Below are positions 24,480 to 35,019 of a stretch of DNA of 64,000 nucleotides, one piece after another (positions within the stretch are counted from its first letter, which is position 1; each line of letters begins with the position of its first letter). The translations under genes were made by a program, and so were the position numbers. Location: positions 11,710,810 to 11,774,809 of the forward strand of contig NC_092051.1 of assembly GCF_003086295.3 (NCBI RefSeq), written 5' to 3'. The DNA comes from Arachis hypogaea (lineage: Eukaryota > Streptophyta > Magnoliopsida > Fabales > Fabaceae). The notes under the pieces were generated by a model. That model ran no database searches and was not told where the DNA came from. It saw nothing but the letters and a program-made list of their open reading frames with translations.

Positions 24480-26296
24480 ATTTTTTTTAAAAGAAGAATT
24501 AGTGTTTGCGTAATAAATGGTAAAAAGTAAATTAGAGTAAGATGAAGTAATTAATAATCATTAATTTTATATCTTTAAAAAATATTTAAATAATAACTAA
24601 TTAATGACAATTAATATTATTAATTAGTATAGAATATAATTCAAAAATATTTGTTAGTTTATTGTTTGGATAGACTCTTTTTAGTTCTCAAGCAGCATTA
24701 ATAGAAAGAAGAAATTGCTGAATTGAGAAGGTGCTTGTTAACTGGGGGAAGCAGTTCTGAAAAAGGGGAATGGAAGGTGGAAGGCGAGAATAGGGTTCAA
24801 GCACTTAACAGTAATTATGCTATTATGGATGAAATGGAAGGAAGAAATAATGGAGAGAAAGATGCGATATGATGTGAGGTTATTAATTAGGTGAATATGA
24901 ATATATGATATGGTGGCATAAATTAAGCCGTATGAAGCTCAACTTTTCCCTGGACATGTTTCACCATTTCGCATTTACACTTGGAATCCAATGAACTTCA
25001 TCTCTACTCTCTCTCGTTGATTACCTACATGCAGCCAAACTTGTATCAATAATACTGGATCAAAAATTTATTTTTTTCGATAGTATTATTGATCGATTCT
25101 CTTTTTTAGTCGTAATTTATGTTAATTTATTTTTGTTTATTTTCGACAAAAGTCTTTTCATAAAATTTATTTGTATTTTTGTGGAATAAAATCTATCATA
25201 TGTAATAAGTAGCTTTTTAATAGTAATACAAGTTAAAATTTTTAATTCAAAAAGTTTGTTTGGTAAAGTTATAAAATTAAAATTTTAATGATTTTTTTAA
25301 TATTTATTAAAATAAAAAATTTAAATTTTTATTAATAATAATCTTAGCATGTATTTTTAAAAATTAAAATACATAATAACTAAATTTAAAATTAATTGAT
25401 ATTTTATTAAAATTAAATACTAAATAGAGTAAGAAAATTTTAAATAGAAACCAATTAATAATCTGATATTATTATGATTAATGAATTTAATGCTAGCTGA
25501 CCAATAAAATATAATATTTTTAACAAATATTTCACTAATTTTAAATATTAAAAATTAAATTCTAAATCTTAATTTTTAAAATAAAATTTTAATAATATAA
25601 AAATAAGATATTAATCCAAAATATTAACTAATATTGATAAACAATATTAATTTTTGATTTTTTTAAAGATACTAAAGAATCAATCGAATTATTATTTTTG
25701 GTCACCACTTCGTTAACAATATTTAAAAATATAAGTTAAAAATATATTATAAAAAATATTATAAAACTAGTAAAATTTATTATTTTTGACTATTTTTTTA
25801 ACCATATATTAACTTAATTTCTTTAATTTAGTAATCTAACAACATACTTTTAACCCATATTTTACATCAGATCTTGTCAACTCAGCCACTCAGGCCGCCG
25901 TCACCAGCCTTACCATTCATTCCTTAGACCAATTCCGCAGTCAATCTGTTTCTTAATCTTAATAAAGTCGGTAATACGTTTTTAGAATTAAAATTGTATC
26001 TTGACAAGTGCGGGCAAAAAAGAAGATAAATAAAAAAAAAAGTCCTATGTAAAAAAAAAAATTAAGATTGATTAATATTAGTTAATACTTTGTATTAATA
26101 CTTTATTTTTATATCAATAAAATTTAAAATTTAATTTTTATATTTAAAATTAAATATTAATAAAAATAATAAATTTTATTGGTGATATAATATTTTAAAA
26201 ATATATATATTTAAATTATTTTTCACTAAAAACTAAATTGATCTAATACAATATCTGTTATTGAAAATATTCACCTAAAGATAGAATTTAGAATAA
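24480..26296. other. AT-rich spacer, nothing recognised
   Basis: No coding frame, RNA gene or clear mobile-element terminus was seen. Poly-A/T tracts are frequent. Confidence 0.5.
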
Positions 26297-26305
26297 ATAC
26301 ATAAA

Positions 26306-26474
26306 GGGAAAGTATAAGGAGCCAATGGAATATTTATATAATGTGTACAATGAAAGTTTAGAGAGTATTAAAAATATAATCATTAGTGTTACTTTTTCTC
26401 ATTGTAACTCAATAGTCCATTGTGTCCCATTGTACACATTGTACAAATAGTCCATTATCTCCCTAGTGGGATCC
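26306..26474. mobile_element. 169-bp Mutator-type MITE with 9-bp target duplication
   Basis: The left end GGGAAAGTATAAGGAGCCAA and the inverted right end GGATCCCACTAGGGAGATAA continue into a shared acaatgtgtacaatg core. The flanks are atacataaa at 26297-26305 and 26475-26483. It shares its terminus with the larger element at 12885-13981 and the intronic one at 29855-30290. Confidence 0.85.
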
Positions 26475-26886
26475 ATACATAAAACGAACCGCTAATATAA
26501 AAGCAACGCATCTAGCATATGTACGTGATTACCATAATTTACTAACTTAAATAAAACAAGAGCTTAGCCGCAGTTATTATCCGTCGATTACGTTAGATAA
26601 ACAAAAAAATAATTAGCCAAAATTTATTTTATTTAGTATTTATTAATTATTAGAAAAAAGAGTTTCTGTACCAAGCCTAAGAAGCTTAGGCTGCTACCTC
26701 CCTTTGACTATCATTATTTCCCCATTCACTGATTCTCTAACACCGTGGTCTTTCTAAGTTAAAAGCCCTTACTCCTCCAACACCTAAATTGTTGGCACTG
26801 CTGTCCGCCTAGAAGAGCTACAGTGTTGTCGCACAAGATAAGCACGCAGCCCGCGAAGTGTTCAAGTCAAGGATTTAGGGTTGAGT

Positions 26887-27281
26887 TTGTTTACAAAGAT
26901 AGGACAGTGAGACATAGACATAGACACAAAATTATGTTTGACAGAAGAGACATGGACACAGTGTGTCCAGAAATACTGAATTAATGTATTTTGTGTCCAT
27001 CCTGATAGAAAGGAAACCGAGACACTAACAAGGGATATAACTTATTTTTCATTTTTTTTATTATTTTTGTTAATTTTTCATAATTATATTTTTTTATTAT
27101 TATATTTTTCATCTCAAATTTTTTAAATGAAAAAAAATGAAAATAAATTAAATTTTTATAATTTGTTCTAAATTATCACCAAACATAATACAAGAACACA
27201 AAATTTTGTGTTTCTGTTCATCAATGTCTTGTCCTATCCTATTCTCAGTGTCTTATCCTGTCTTGTTCTCAGAAACAAACG
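26887..27281. mobile_element. MITE with 'gtttgttt..gagacatagacacaaaatt' inverted repeats
   Basis: The left arm (gtttgtttacaaagatagg..) and the inverted right arm (gtttgtttctgagaacaagac..) share gacac..aaaatt.tg blocks over about 90 bp around an AT-rich centre. The target duplication is unclear. The arms resemble those of the MITE at 17321-17646. Confidence 0.7.
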
Positions 27282-27497
27282 TAGCCTAGGCGATCAAAGA
27301 AAAACAAGACTTGAAAGAAAAGCCTTCTCCACAGCAAAGGCATCCATCCAAATAATAATTAATAAATACTAAATAAAATAAATTTAGACTATTTTTGATT
27401 AATTTATTATCAAATATTTTTAATTATTCATATACTTTTTATAATGTGAAAATACAAAAGAGAACCGTACCATGTATGCAAGATAGCAGGTGCCATA

Positions 27498-28874
27498 GTT
27501 CTAAAAATCGAATTGGACAAGCCGGATCAATCGGATTATTCAAAAATCGGTCGTATAGTCGATTCGGTTGATTTTTAAAATGGTTTGACAAAAAATTAAT
27601 AAAAAAATCAACTGAACCAATAATTAACCATTGGAACTGGCCAATTTTTTTAAAAATTTTCTATTCAAGGCTAGACTCAAAACGTCGCCGTTTTAATATT
27701 ATAGAGAACAATTAGGGAACCAAAAGCATATCAGCCAAAAACCAGCCAAAATGTGTTTGGGCTCCATGAAAAATCGGGTTTTGGTTTGTGCTCCGTGATC
27801 CCAGGAGCAGTTTTCAAACATATTATTCAAAAAGTGATTCTAATTAAACGGTTTTGTTTACTTTTTGGCTGATTACCTTTTGGTTCCATATACTTTTCCA
27901 ACATTATATATATAGAAAAAAAAATTTCCTGAACATTAAGGAACCCTAACCGCTACTATACCACCATCTTACCCTTCTCTTTCTCTCTGAAAAGTGAAAA
28001 CTCTAGAGACTGGAGTGAAGAATCCAGTTCCAAATCTCCTTGGAGCAGTACCCAGTCACTATCCACTCTTTATTGTCGAACTCTTCTCCTCGTCGGGAGG
28101 GTGCTGTCATCGCTCAACGTTACTTTTCTCCTCGCCCTATTCTCGTCGTCTGCTCGTGGTTGCTCGATTCTTGTCTCTGGCGACGTTCCTCTGTCACCAG
28201 ATCTGCTCGGAGCCACTGTCGTCAAGCCTGCCTCCGCCCTCGTCATCAAGCCCGTCTCTGCTCGGAGCTCTTCTTCTGGCCATCGCGTCTCTCTCTTCAA
28301 GCTCTCTGTCTCTCTCTCTCACAGTTACTTACTCACTGTAGCAACCTTTACTTTCACATTCATCTTTCGACGGTTGTTTAACTCCATTACTCTTCTGACT
28401 TTGAGTGAATTTTTTTGGTTATGAGTTAATTTTTTTAAAATAATATTCTTGATTGTTGATGGTATTTTGCTAATTTTTTGTTAATTTTTAATTTTATTGT
28501 CTGGTTGTAATGGATTTTACATTTTGAATTTGTCTTCTGAACTTCTGGAGGTAATTATTGATTGTGTTTTGATATTACATGTGTTGTTGATTTTTTTTTG
28601 TGACTCCATGTGTTGTTGATTTGTTGATATGACTAAAAATTATATAAATTCAGAAACTATTTTTATTAATGTGTTGTTAGTGTTGTTAACTATATTTAAT
28701 TTGTGTAAATTTATATTTATGATGATTGCTAATTATAAATTTTTATTTTTAAAAATAAAATTTTTAATAATTTTATTTTATATTTAATTATATCGGTTGA
28801 ACTTCCATTAAAGTTCGATTGAATCGTTAAATTAATCATTTTATCGATTTATTGACCAATTCGATTTTCGCAAC
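27498..28874. mobile_element. hAT-like non-autonomous element with GC-rich interior
   Basis: The ends gttctaaaaatcgaattgg and, inverted, gttgcgaaaatcgaattgg are clear inverted repeats. The flanking gtgccata and ctagcata agree at 5 of 8 positions, an eroded hAT duplication. The interior has a GC-rich, CT-rich block (28060-28330). The overlapping frames there (27994-28341, 28040-28381 and 28101-28424 +) are Ser/Leu-rich without domains and are not called as genes. A smaller MITE is nested at 27708-27900. Confidence 0.6.
27708..27900. mobile_element. Nested MITE with 'ggaaccaaaag..atcagccaaaaa' inverted repeats
   Basis: The left arm agggaaccaaaagcatatca continues into gccaaaaacc. The inverted right arm is tatggaaccaaaaggtaatc continuing into agccaaaaag. 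It is the same family as the 141-bp MITE at 34816-34956. Confidence 0.65.
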
Positions 28875-28970
28875 CTAGCATATGCAACACAAGAACTTTT
28901 AAGAGAATAGTTAACTTTTTTTTCCCCTGATGATATAAATGTGTAGTAACCGAATATAATTATGTTGTAA

Positions 28971-31440
28971 CTAGAACAATCCACTCAAGTAAGGGACACC
29001 AGTTTGAGGCAGCCAACTATCCCCACCCAAGAAGTTAGAGACGGTCCAATTAGTTGCATCAGCAGCGTTGTTTAAAACGTGATAACCAGGCCACGTCACT
29101 CTATTTGTGGTGTTTGAACCACCTCCACCGTTATTATACTCCGCATAATACAAAGTGCTCAATGCAAAGTCTCCACTCCATATACTCCAACCAGAAGGAT
29201 CAATCAAACTATCCATCAAACATAACGTATAAACCGTGGTCGAATACTCCTTCCATGGCCTCCCAAGGTACGTTTTCACGCTTCCAACCACCGCGGCCAA
29301 ATCACCGGCAGCTGTTATGGTGGAATTGTGTATGGAAGTGCCTGTGTTTTGGTTTGGATCGGTTCGACCTTGAGCAGTGATGGCATTGAATTGTCCACTC
29401 ATGGGAAGACGGGGATACAAGTTGCAGCTTTGGAAAACCACTGCAGCGTTTCCAAATATGAAGTCAACTGTGCCATAAATATCGCATTCGCGGTAGAATT
29501 GCCTTAGAGAATGTGTGTACAACGTGTCTTGATAGGCTTCAAAGCTGCAGCTATAGAAAGTGGACAAATCTGCTCCATTTCTAACTGCAACTGCCTGGTG
29601 CTTGCTTGGCCCCGCAGTGTTGCGAAATGTTACGTTGACTGCTACAAACCCTTGTGCCACTACAGCTGTAAATTAAATTGCGTTAAAAATATAATTATTT
29701 ATATTATTTTTTTAATTTAAATTTTTAAGGTAAATAATTTTATAATTTAGTATCAAAATTTTATATTTGAAAATTAAGAGATCAATTTTTAGTAATTTTT
29801 AAAAAAGTAAAAAATAATCTAAGACAAATAAAAAATATTAATAATATAATCATTTATATTATCAATTGAGTATTTGTACAATGTGTACAATGGGCTATTT
29901 ATTTGGGAGGAATGTTAGGAGGCCAGCAACTTTTGTGACTTATAGTCATCAAATAGCCATCAATGATGGTTTGAATTGTATGAGATTGGTGTGAGATTTC
30001 ATCCAATTGCTCACTTTTCTTTGCTGGTTACATGCTGGCTAGAATTTAACAAAGTTGCTGCCCCTAGACTTTTCCTTTATTTGGTCCAATATGAGTTAAA
30101 AAATGAACATCAAAGATAAAATACTACTAATTTCTCAAACACAATACACTCGTACTATCCCAAATAATAACCATCCGAATATCAGGGATAATAAATATCC
30201 TACTGAATCAAACATCTCTATATCCCATTATACATATTGTATTGTACATATTGTATAGATATTCCATTGACTTCCTATACTTCCTCTGTTTTTTTATCAA
30301 TTTATAATTTTATGACAAAGTGTATTTAAAATGGATAAGAGAGCTCTTTAAATTTATGAAACAATTGAAGAGTGAATTGGGTTTCGCTAAATTACCAAAT
30401 GTTGCTGAGTTGAATGTTGTAGAACCGTCCACGACATTGTGATCACCTGTGATAATTGTTCGGTTGATTCCTTCTCCAAGTATCATCAAGTACTTCTTGT
30501 TTTTGGCTATAGAAACATACTCTTGATACACACCCTCAGTGATGAAGATGAGGAAGTAGCCATTGCTACCATCGGTGTTATTCGGTGCTGCGCCAATGGC
30601 GTCGTTGATGGTCGTGAAGTTTCCACTTCCATCCTGGCTAACAACCACAATGTCACTCACCAGAACGTAATTTTCACTGTCGTCCACGCTCAGCAGTTTT
30701 CTACCGTGTCGTCCAATGGCAGAATCGTAAATTTCGCGTACTCTACTCGACATCTTCAATGGTAAATGGCCGTTACGAAACTCCAAGTGTCTTCCTTTGT
30801 GTTCTAACAAGGTTGAGATTTTCTTCTCAGGAACCCACCCCTCCTTGTAGAGGGCAAGGGAGACACTGAGAAGCTTCAAATAATCAGAGAGTGAGGACGA
30901 GATATCATCCTTAACTCTCTGATCAGAAGCAGTGGTTAGACTTATAACTTCATCTAAACAAGTTTGTTGATTAGTCAAGACAGCACTGAGGACGGTGTGT
31001 GCATCATCGGCTTGTGATGTTGGAAGAACATCGCTGGCTTTTTCAACGGTGTCAAGGGCGTTTGATAAGTATTCAAAGCTTAACTCAGTGAGAAACTTAC
31101 AATCTTGGAGAGTGCTAATTGTGGGTTGAGATAAAGAAGATTTCTTTTCAAGATATGAATCAAGTGAGTTCAAGAACTTGCGGGACTGGGATAGGGATTT
31201 TCGAATGGAAATGCGGCCATAGTCGAAAACGGTGCCATTTTGATTAGCAAACACGTTTTCGCAGTAAGAAGGGTATAGAGTGGACTTGCATATGGTTTGT
31301 GGGGAAACTATGGGAACTGATTTCTGGTTAGCAGCTATGGATAATGTAGGGAAGATGGAAAGGACAATAAGGGAATTAACAAAGAGCAAAATAATAATGG
31401 ACAAGTTTTTCAAAGCCATTACTATTGAATTTGGATTCAT
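28971..31440 (-). CDS. Pectinesterase with N-terminal inhibitor domain (PME2), two exons
   Basis: Exon 1 is 31440-30396 and exon 2 is 29665-28971, joined across a 730-bp GT/AG intron (TTTG|GTAATT and TTACAG|CT) at exactly the same position and phase as in PME1. The product is 579 residues. The ATG at 31440 is first after the TATA box; a second in-frame ATG is seven codons on. A signal or anchor segment spans residues 10-37. The PMEI domain has cysteines C51, C60, C114 and C161. The linker contains RVRE (233-236) and RKLL (247-250). The catalytic residues Q372, Q394, D395, D416, R484 and W486 are all present. Function and compartment are as for PME1: cell-wall pectin demethylation after removal of the inhibitor domain. 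The gene is long because two nested MITEs lie in the intron. Where PME1 has EYSRTIYIQ, PME2 has EYSTTVYTL, a mild departure just after the active-site tryptophan. Both copies look functional. Confidence 0.95.
29855..30290. mobile_element. Mutator-type MITE in the PME2 intron
   Basis: The left end contains tatttgtacaatgtgtacaatgggct and the inverted right end contains tatctatacaatatgtaca, matching the family at 26306-26474 and the ends of 12885-13981. It is enlarged by the second element nested at 29907-30075. The outer target duplication is not clear. Confidence 0.65.
29907..30075. mobile_element. 169-bp MITE nested in the intronic MITE
   Basis: The left end gaggaatgttaggaggccag and the inverted right end ggaaaagtctaggggcagc both lead into caacttt.tg. 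It is flanked by identical 9-bp repeats tttatttgg (29898-29906 and 30076-30084). A sibling with its own 9-bp duplication lies at 61591-61743. Confidence 0.85.
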
Positions 31441-31482
31441 AAGCTAATTAAAGATGATAGCACACTGCTAGTGGTTGAGCCT

Positions 31483-31491
31483 CTTATATAG
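31483..31491 (-). promoter_or_regulatory. TATA box of PME2
   Basis: Read on the minus strand, the motif is ctatataag, about 45-50 bases upstream of the ATG at 31440. It is identical to the PME1 TATA motif. Confidence 0.7.
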
Positions 31492-31499
31492 GCGAGCAA

Positions 31500-31900
31500 G
31501 GACTAACAATTTTTTCTTGTTATTGAACTCATTAGTGCAAGAATTCAATATTTGTAATAATACTATAATAACATATAATTTACAAATAAAGAAAAATGAT
31601 ATTTGTGCTACTTTTTCTGTACATATATATCTTTTATACACATTCTTTTTTATGGTATAAAAAATATTTTTAATTTTTTTTAATTTTCTATTGATAATTT
31701 TTAGTTAAAAAAATAACAAAAAGTGTAGAAGATAAATATACCCAGAAATAATACATATAAGTTACCCATCAACATATGTGCCTAACACTCTAAGAGAAAC
31801 AGTTGGCTTTCTTCTTATAAAAAAATAAAAAAGAAGTTAAGAGAATAATTCAAGCAGTTTGGTTCTTTAATCTGGTTACAGTAAGTTATTTAACCGATAG
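31500..31900. other. AT-rich spacer upstream of PME2
   Basis: No further feature was recognised beyond the PME2 core promoter. Confidence 0.4.
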
Positions 31901-31924
31901 AACATTACAAAACATGCCCAACTT

Positions 31925-33400
31925 GCCTTTCTCAATATTAACCCAACTACACTCCAAGTATTTTTTTATTTAAATCCAACCAAGTAGGCCAAATTCAGCA
32001 AAAACTATTTTTATTATATCTGCTTGTACATATGCACATTTTAATAAAGCTTCTTTGTCTTTGTATTCGCGTTCTTCCTTCTTTTTTTCGCTTTCTTCTT
32101 TCTTTATCTTCGCATTCCTTCTTCTTCTTTCTTTTTCTTCTTTGCCTTCCTCCTTCTTCTTTTTTGCGTGTTTTCTCTCACTCGTCATTTTTTTATTGTT
32201 GCTATGTTTTTTTCTTTAATTTTTCTCCTTTTAATTGAGGTTCATTTTGATCCAGAAATGAACCGAGTTCGGTTCAAATTTGATAAATACTTAACAATAG
32301 TATCAAGTGAACCTAACTCAATTCACAAATGAATTGAATTTGGTTCAGATTTGAACAAAAAGTAATTAATAAACATTCAATCAGCAAGAAAATCACATTT
32401 CAATTCATTTCTGCATGCAAATGAACTTAGTTAAACTAAGAAATGAACCAAATTTCTTAAGAAATAACAGATTTGGTAAATACTTAAAAGTAGAATCAAG
32501 TGAACCTAACTCAATTTCCAAATGAACCGAATTCAATTTAGATTTGAACAAAACGTGATAAACATTCAATCAGTAAGAAAAGCACATTTCAATTCATTTC
32601 TGCATGCAAATGAACTCAGTTAAACTAAGAGATGAACCAAATTTCTTAAGGAATAACAGATTTGGTGAATACTTAAAAGTAGAATCAAGTGAACCTAACT
32701 CAATTTCTAAATTAACCAAATTCGATTCAGATTTGAACAAAACGTGATAAACATTCAATCAGTAAGAAAAATACATTTCATTTTATTTCTGCATGCAAAT
32801 GGACTCAATTAAACTAAGAGATGAACCGAATTTCTTAAGGAATAACAAATTTGGTGAATACTTAAAAGTAATATCAAGTGAACCTAACTTAATTCACAAA
32901 TGAATCGAATTCAATTCAGATTTGAACAAACAGTTAAAAAATTATGTAAAAAATAAAAAAATTTAGTCAATACATATCATTAGTATAAAGTGAACTTCAA
33001 TTAACACACAAATAAATCGAAATAAACTAAGAAATGAACCGAAATTATTTAATGATGGCAATAGAAAAAATCAGAACTAATAAAGATGCATGTTAGTAAA
33101 ATGTTGATGTTATTGGCGGTGACAATAACAAAAAAGGAAAAGAAAAAGAAGAAGACGCAAGATTGGGAAAGAATGAGGAGGAGGAAGAGGAGGAGGAAAA
33201 CTTGCGTGTGCGAATTTGAAAGAAGAAGAAGGAGAAGGAAGAGGATCGGAGGAGAAGAAAAAAAAAATAGAAAAGGAGAAGGAGAAGGAAAAGGAGAATG
33301 AGAAGAAGAATGAGACATATAATTTAAAAAATTGTTATAATAATTTAGTTAAACTTGATTAAGTATTTTACTTGGAGGTAGAATTTTATTAGTTAGTAAA
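31925..33400. mobile_element. Putative non-autonomous DNA element with purine/pyrimidine arms
   Basis: The left part (32060-32190) is an almost pure pyrimidine tract of ttctt/cttcc repeats. The right part (33120-33310) is a matching purine tract of gaagaa/aggag repeats, so the two arms are roughly complementary. Outside them, ctccaagtatttt (left) and, inverted, ctccaagtaaaat (right) look like eroded ends. A 191-bp tandem repeat fills the middle. Frames over the arms (31970-32188 -, 33049-33318 -, 33086-33301 +) are low-complexity artefacts. The element class is not certain. Confidence 0.45.
32260..32950. repeat. 191-bp minisatellite, about 3.5 copies
   Basis: The landmark aatactta..agta.aatcaagtgaacctaact recurs at about 32286, 32478, 32669 and 32858, a period of 189-192 bp. 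Each unit also contains ttcaattcatttctgcatgcaaatg and ttaaactaag.gatgaacc. The copies differ by scattered substitutions. Confidence 0.9.
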
Positions 33401-33409
33401 ATATTTTAT

Positions 33410-34807
33410 TAGATATGTTTTAATTAGGCCGGTAGTTTAATTAATATTTGTTTGTAAGTTATGGTATTATTCTATATAACAGTCCAAAGATGACTGATAC
33501 ATTCTGTCCTGCTAAAATGAGTGCTTCAAATATGAAAATAGACACTTTCTCCTCAGCCCAAACTTTTACCAAAGGAAATAATTTAGTGAAAAAAAATTAA
33601 AAAGAAATGTCAATGGTCTGTACAATATAAAAATAGAATAAAAATTATACTTTATGATTTCTCATGTTGATGTTTAATATAGCTAGCCAGATGTAAAACA
33701 CATCTATATATCTCATATGCAAATGGAAGCTAAGGTTGTGAATATATATATATATTGGAAAATTAAAGTCAACTAGCTAGATAGAATTTACATTCCCTTA
33801 CTTGATGCATGTGGCATGGCCAACTTGAACGCAGTCAATGCCAACTATACTCTTCGATAACTGATCCATAGACCATACGTAAAAAATTGGAAAGTAGTTT
33901 ACTACGAAGGTTCACATATTTTAATTGGATAAATGATTGATGATACGATCGAGTTTTTGTCAACTTTGGGGTTTCAATAGACGGATAATAAAGACAATGT
34001 AACCAAGTATGAGGGAATGTTGATTTCACAAAGATACAGCTTGTATCATTGTCATTCTAATATAAGTTTCTATCGTATGTATCTCATATGATCGAGTAAC
34101 ATGCATGTAATATTGGCCATGATAAGTAACAACAATTCAGTAATTAAAAAAAAAAAAACATTACAAATTCCTTATGAAATATACAATTTCCTTATGAATA
34201 CATAGTACATTGCTCAATTACATCTAACAGGAATTTTATTGACGGCACTTTACAAACTGGTACACTTTGAAAGAGTCAAACCTATATATATAATTATGTA
34301 AAGTAAAAATCTAGAAAACTAATTATAGTATAAGTTAATTAAGTCAATTCTCTTTTATTTTTTATTTTATTTTATAATAGACCTGTTTTTTTAACTAGTT
34401 CGTTGGAATTGATTTCACCCCTAATTAATTCTTAACGAAACCGGTATATGAATTTTATTTTTAATATACTACTTAATTATTTTTTTTATTTTAAAAAAAA
34501 GTTAAATAAACCAAAGGCTTTAAAGTTTAAACCAACCAGCCGCTTGATACTAGAATACGCCGGTCTAGTTGTATGTTAGCATGTAACCATCAATTGCTTA
34601 AATTTTGGTGTAGGAGATTTTTTTTTTTTTTTTGGTATAAGTGTAGAAGAATTTCTTTGATATCTGATCTCTTTGAAAGTTGAACCGATCAAACCCGCAT
34701 TTAATTTGAAAGCTAATTGGTCTCACAAGTTTATAATTAATTAATTATTAGTTACTTTGAGAGCAACTTAAAATTCTTACTCTTTCCATTCTTTTTCTCT
34801 TTTATAA
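33410..34807. other. AT-rich intergenic spacer
   Basis: No coding frame or repeat was recognised beyond a short (AT)n tract at about 33738 and homopolymers near 34150 and 34620. Confidence 0.5.
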
Positions 34808-34815
34808 TTAAATAA

Positions 34816-34956
34816 GGGAAATGTTTGGTAACCAAAGAAAATCAGCCAAAAACAGCCATAACTTACCTTATTTAACATTTATTAATTGTTGCGATAATTA
34901 ATTAATGTTAAATAATGTAAGTTCTGGTTTTTTTTTTTGTCTACCTAGCATTACCC
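34816..34956. mobile_element. 141-bp MITE abutting the LINE-B 5' end
   Basis: The ends are gggaaatgtttggtaaccaa and, inverted, gggtaatgctaggtagacaa. The flanks are ttaaataa at 34808-34815 and 34957-34964. The right-hand flank is at the same time the first eight bases of the 12-bp LINE-B target duplication. Confidence 0.8.
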
Positions 34957-35019
34957 TTAAATAAAGTTAATGCTACGATAGATATAAAAACTAAAATAAA
35001 TATAAACCAAGGGTGAAGA

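Noticed and set aside
28040..28424. Three overlapping plus-strand frames over 100 residues
   Set aside because: They lie inside a hAT-like element, in CT-rich low-complexity DNA, and no one frame is favoured.
33049..33318. 89-residue minus-strand frame, Ser/Phe/Leu-rich
   Set aside because: Translation of a purine/pyrimidine tract; low-complexity artefact.
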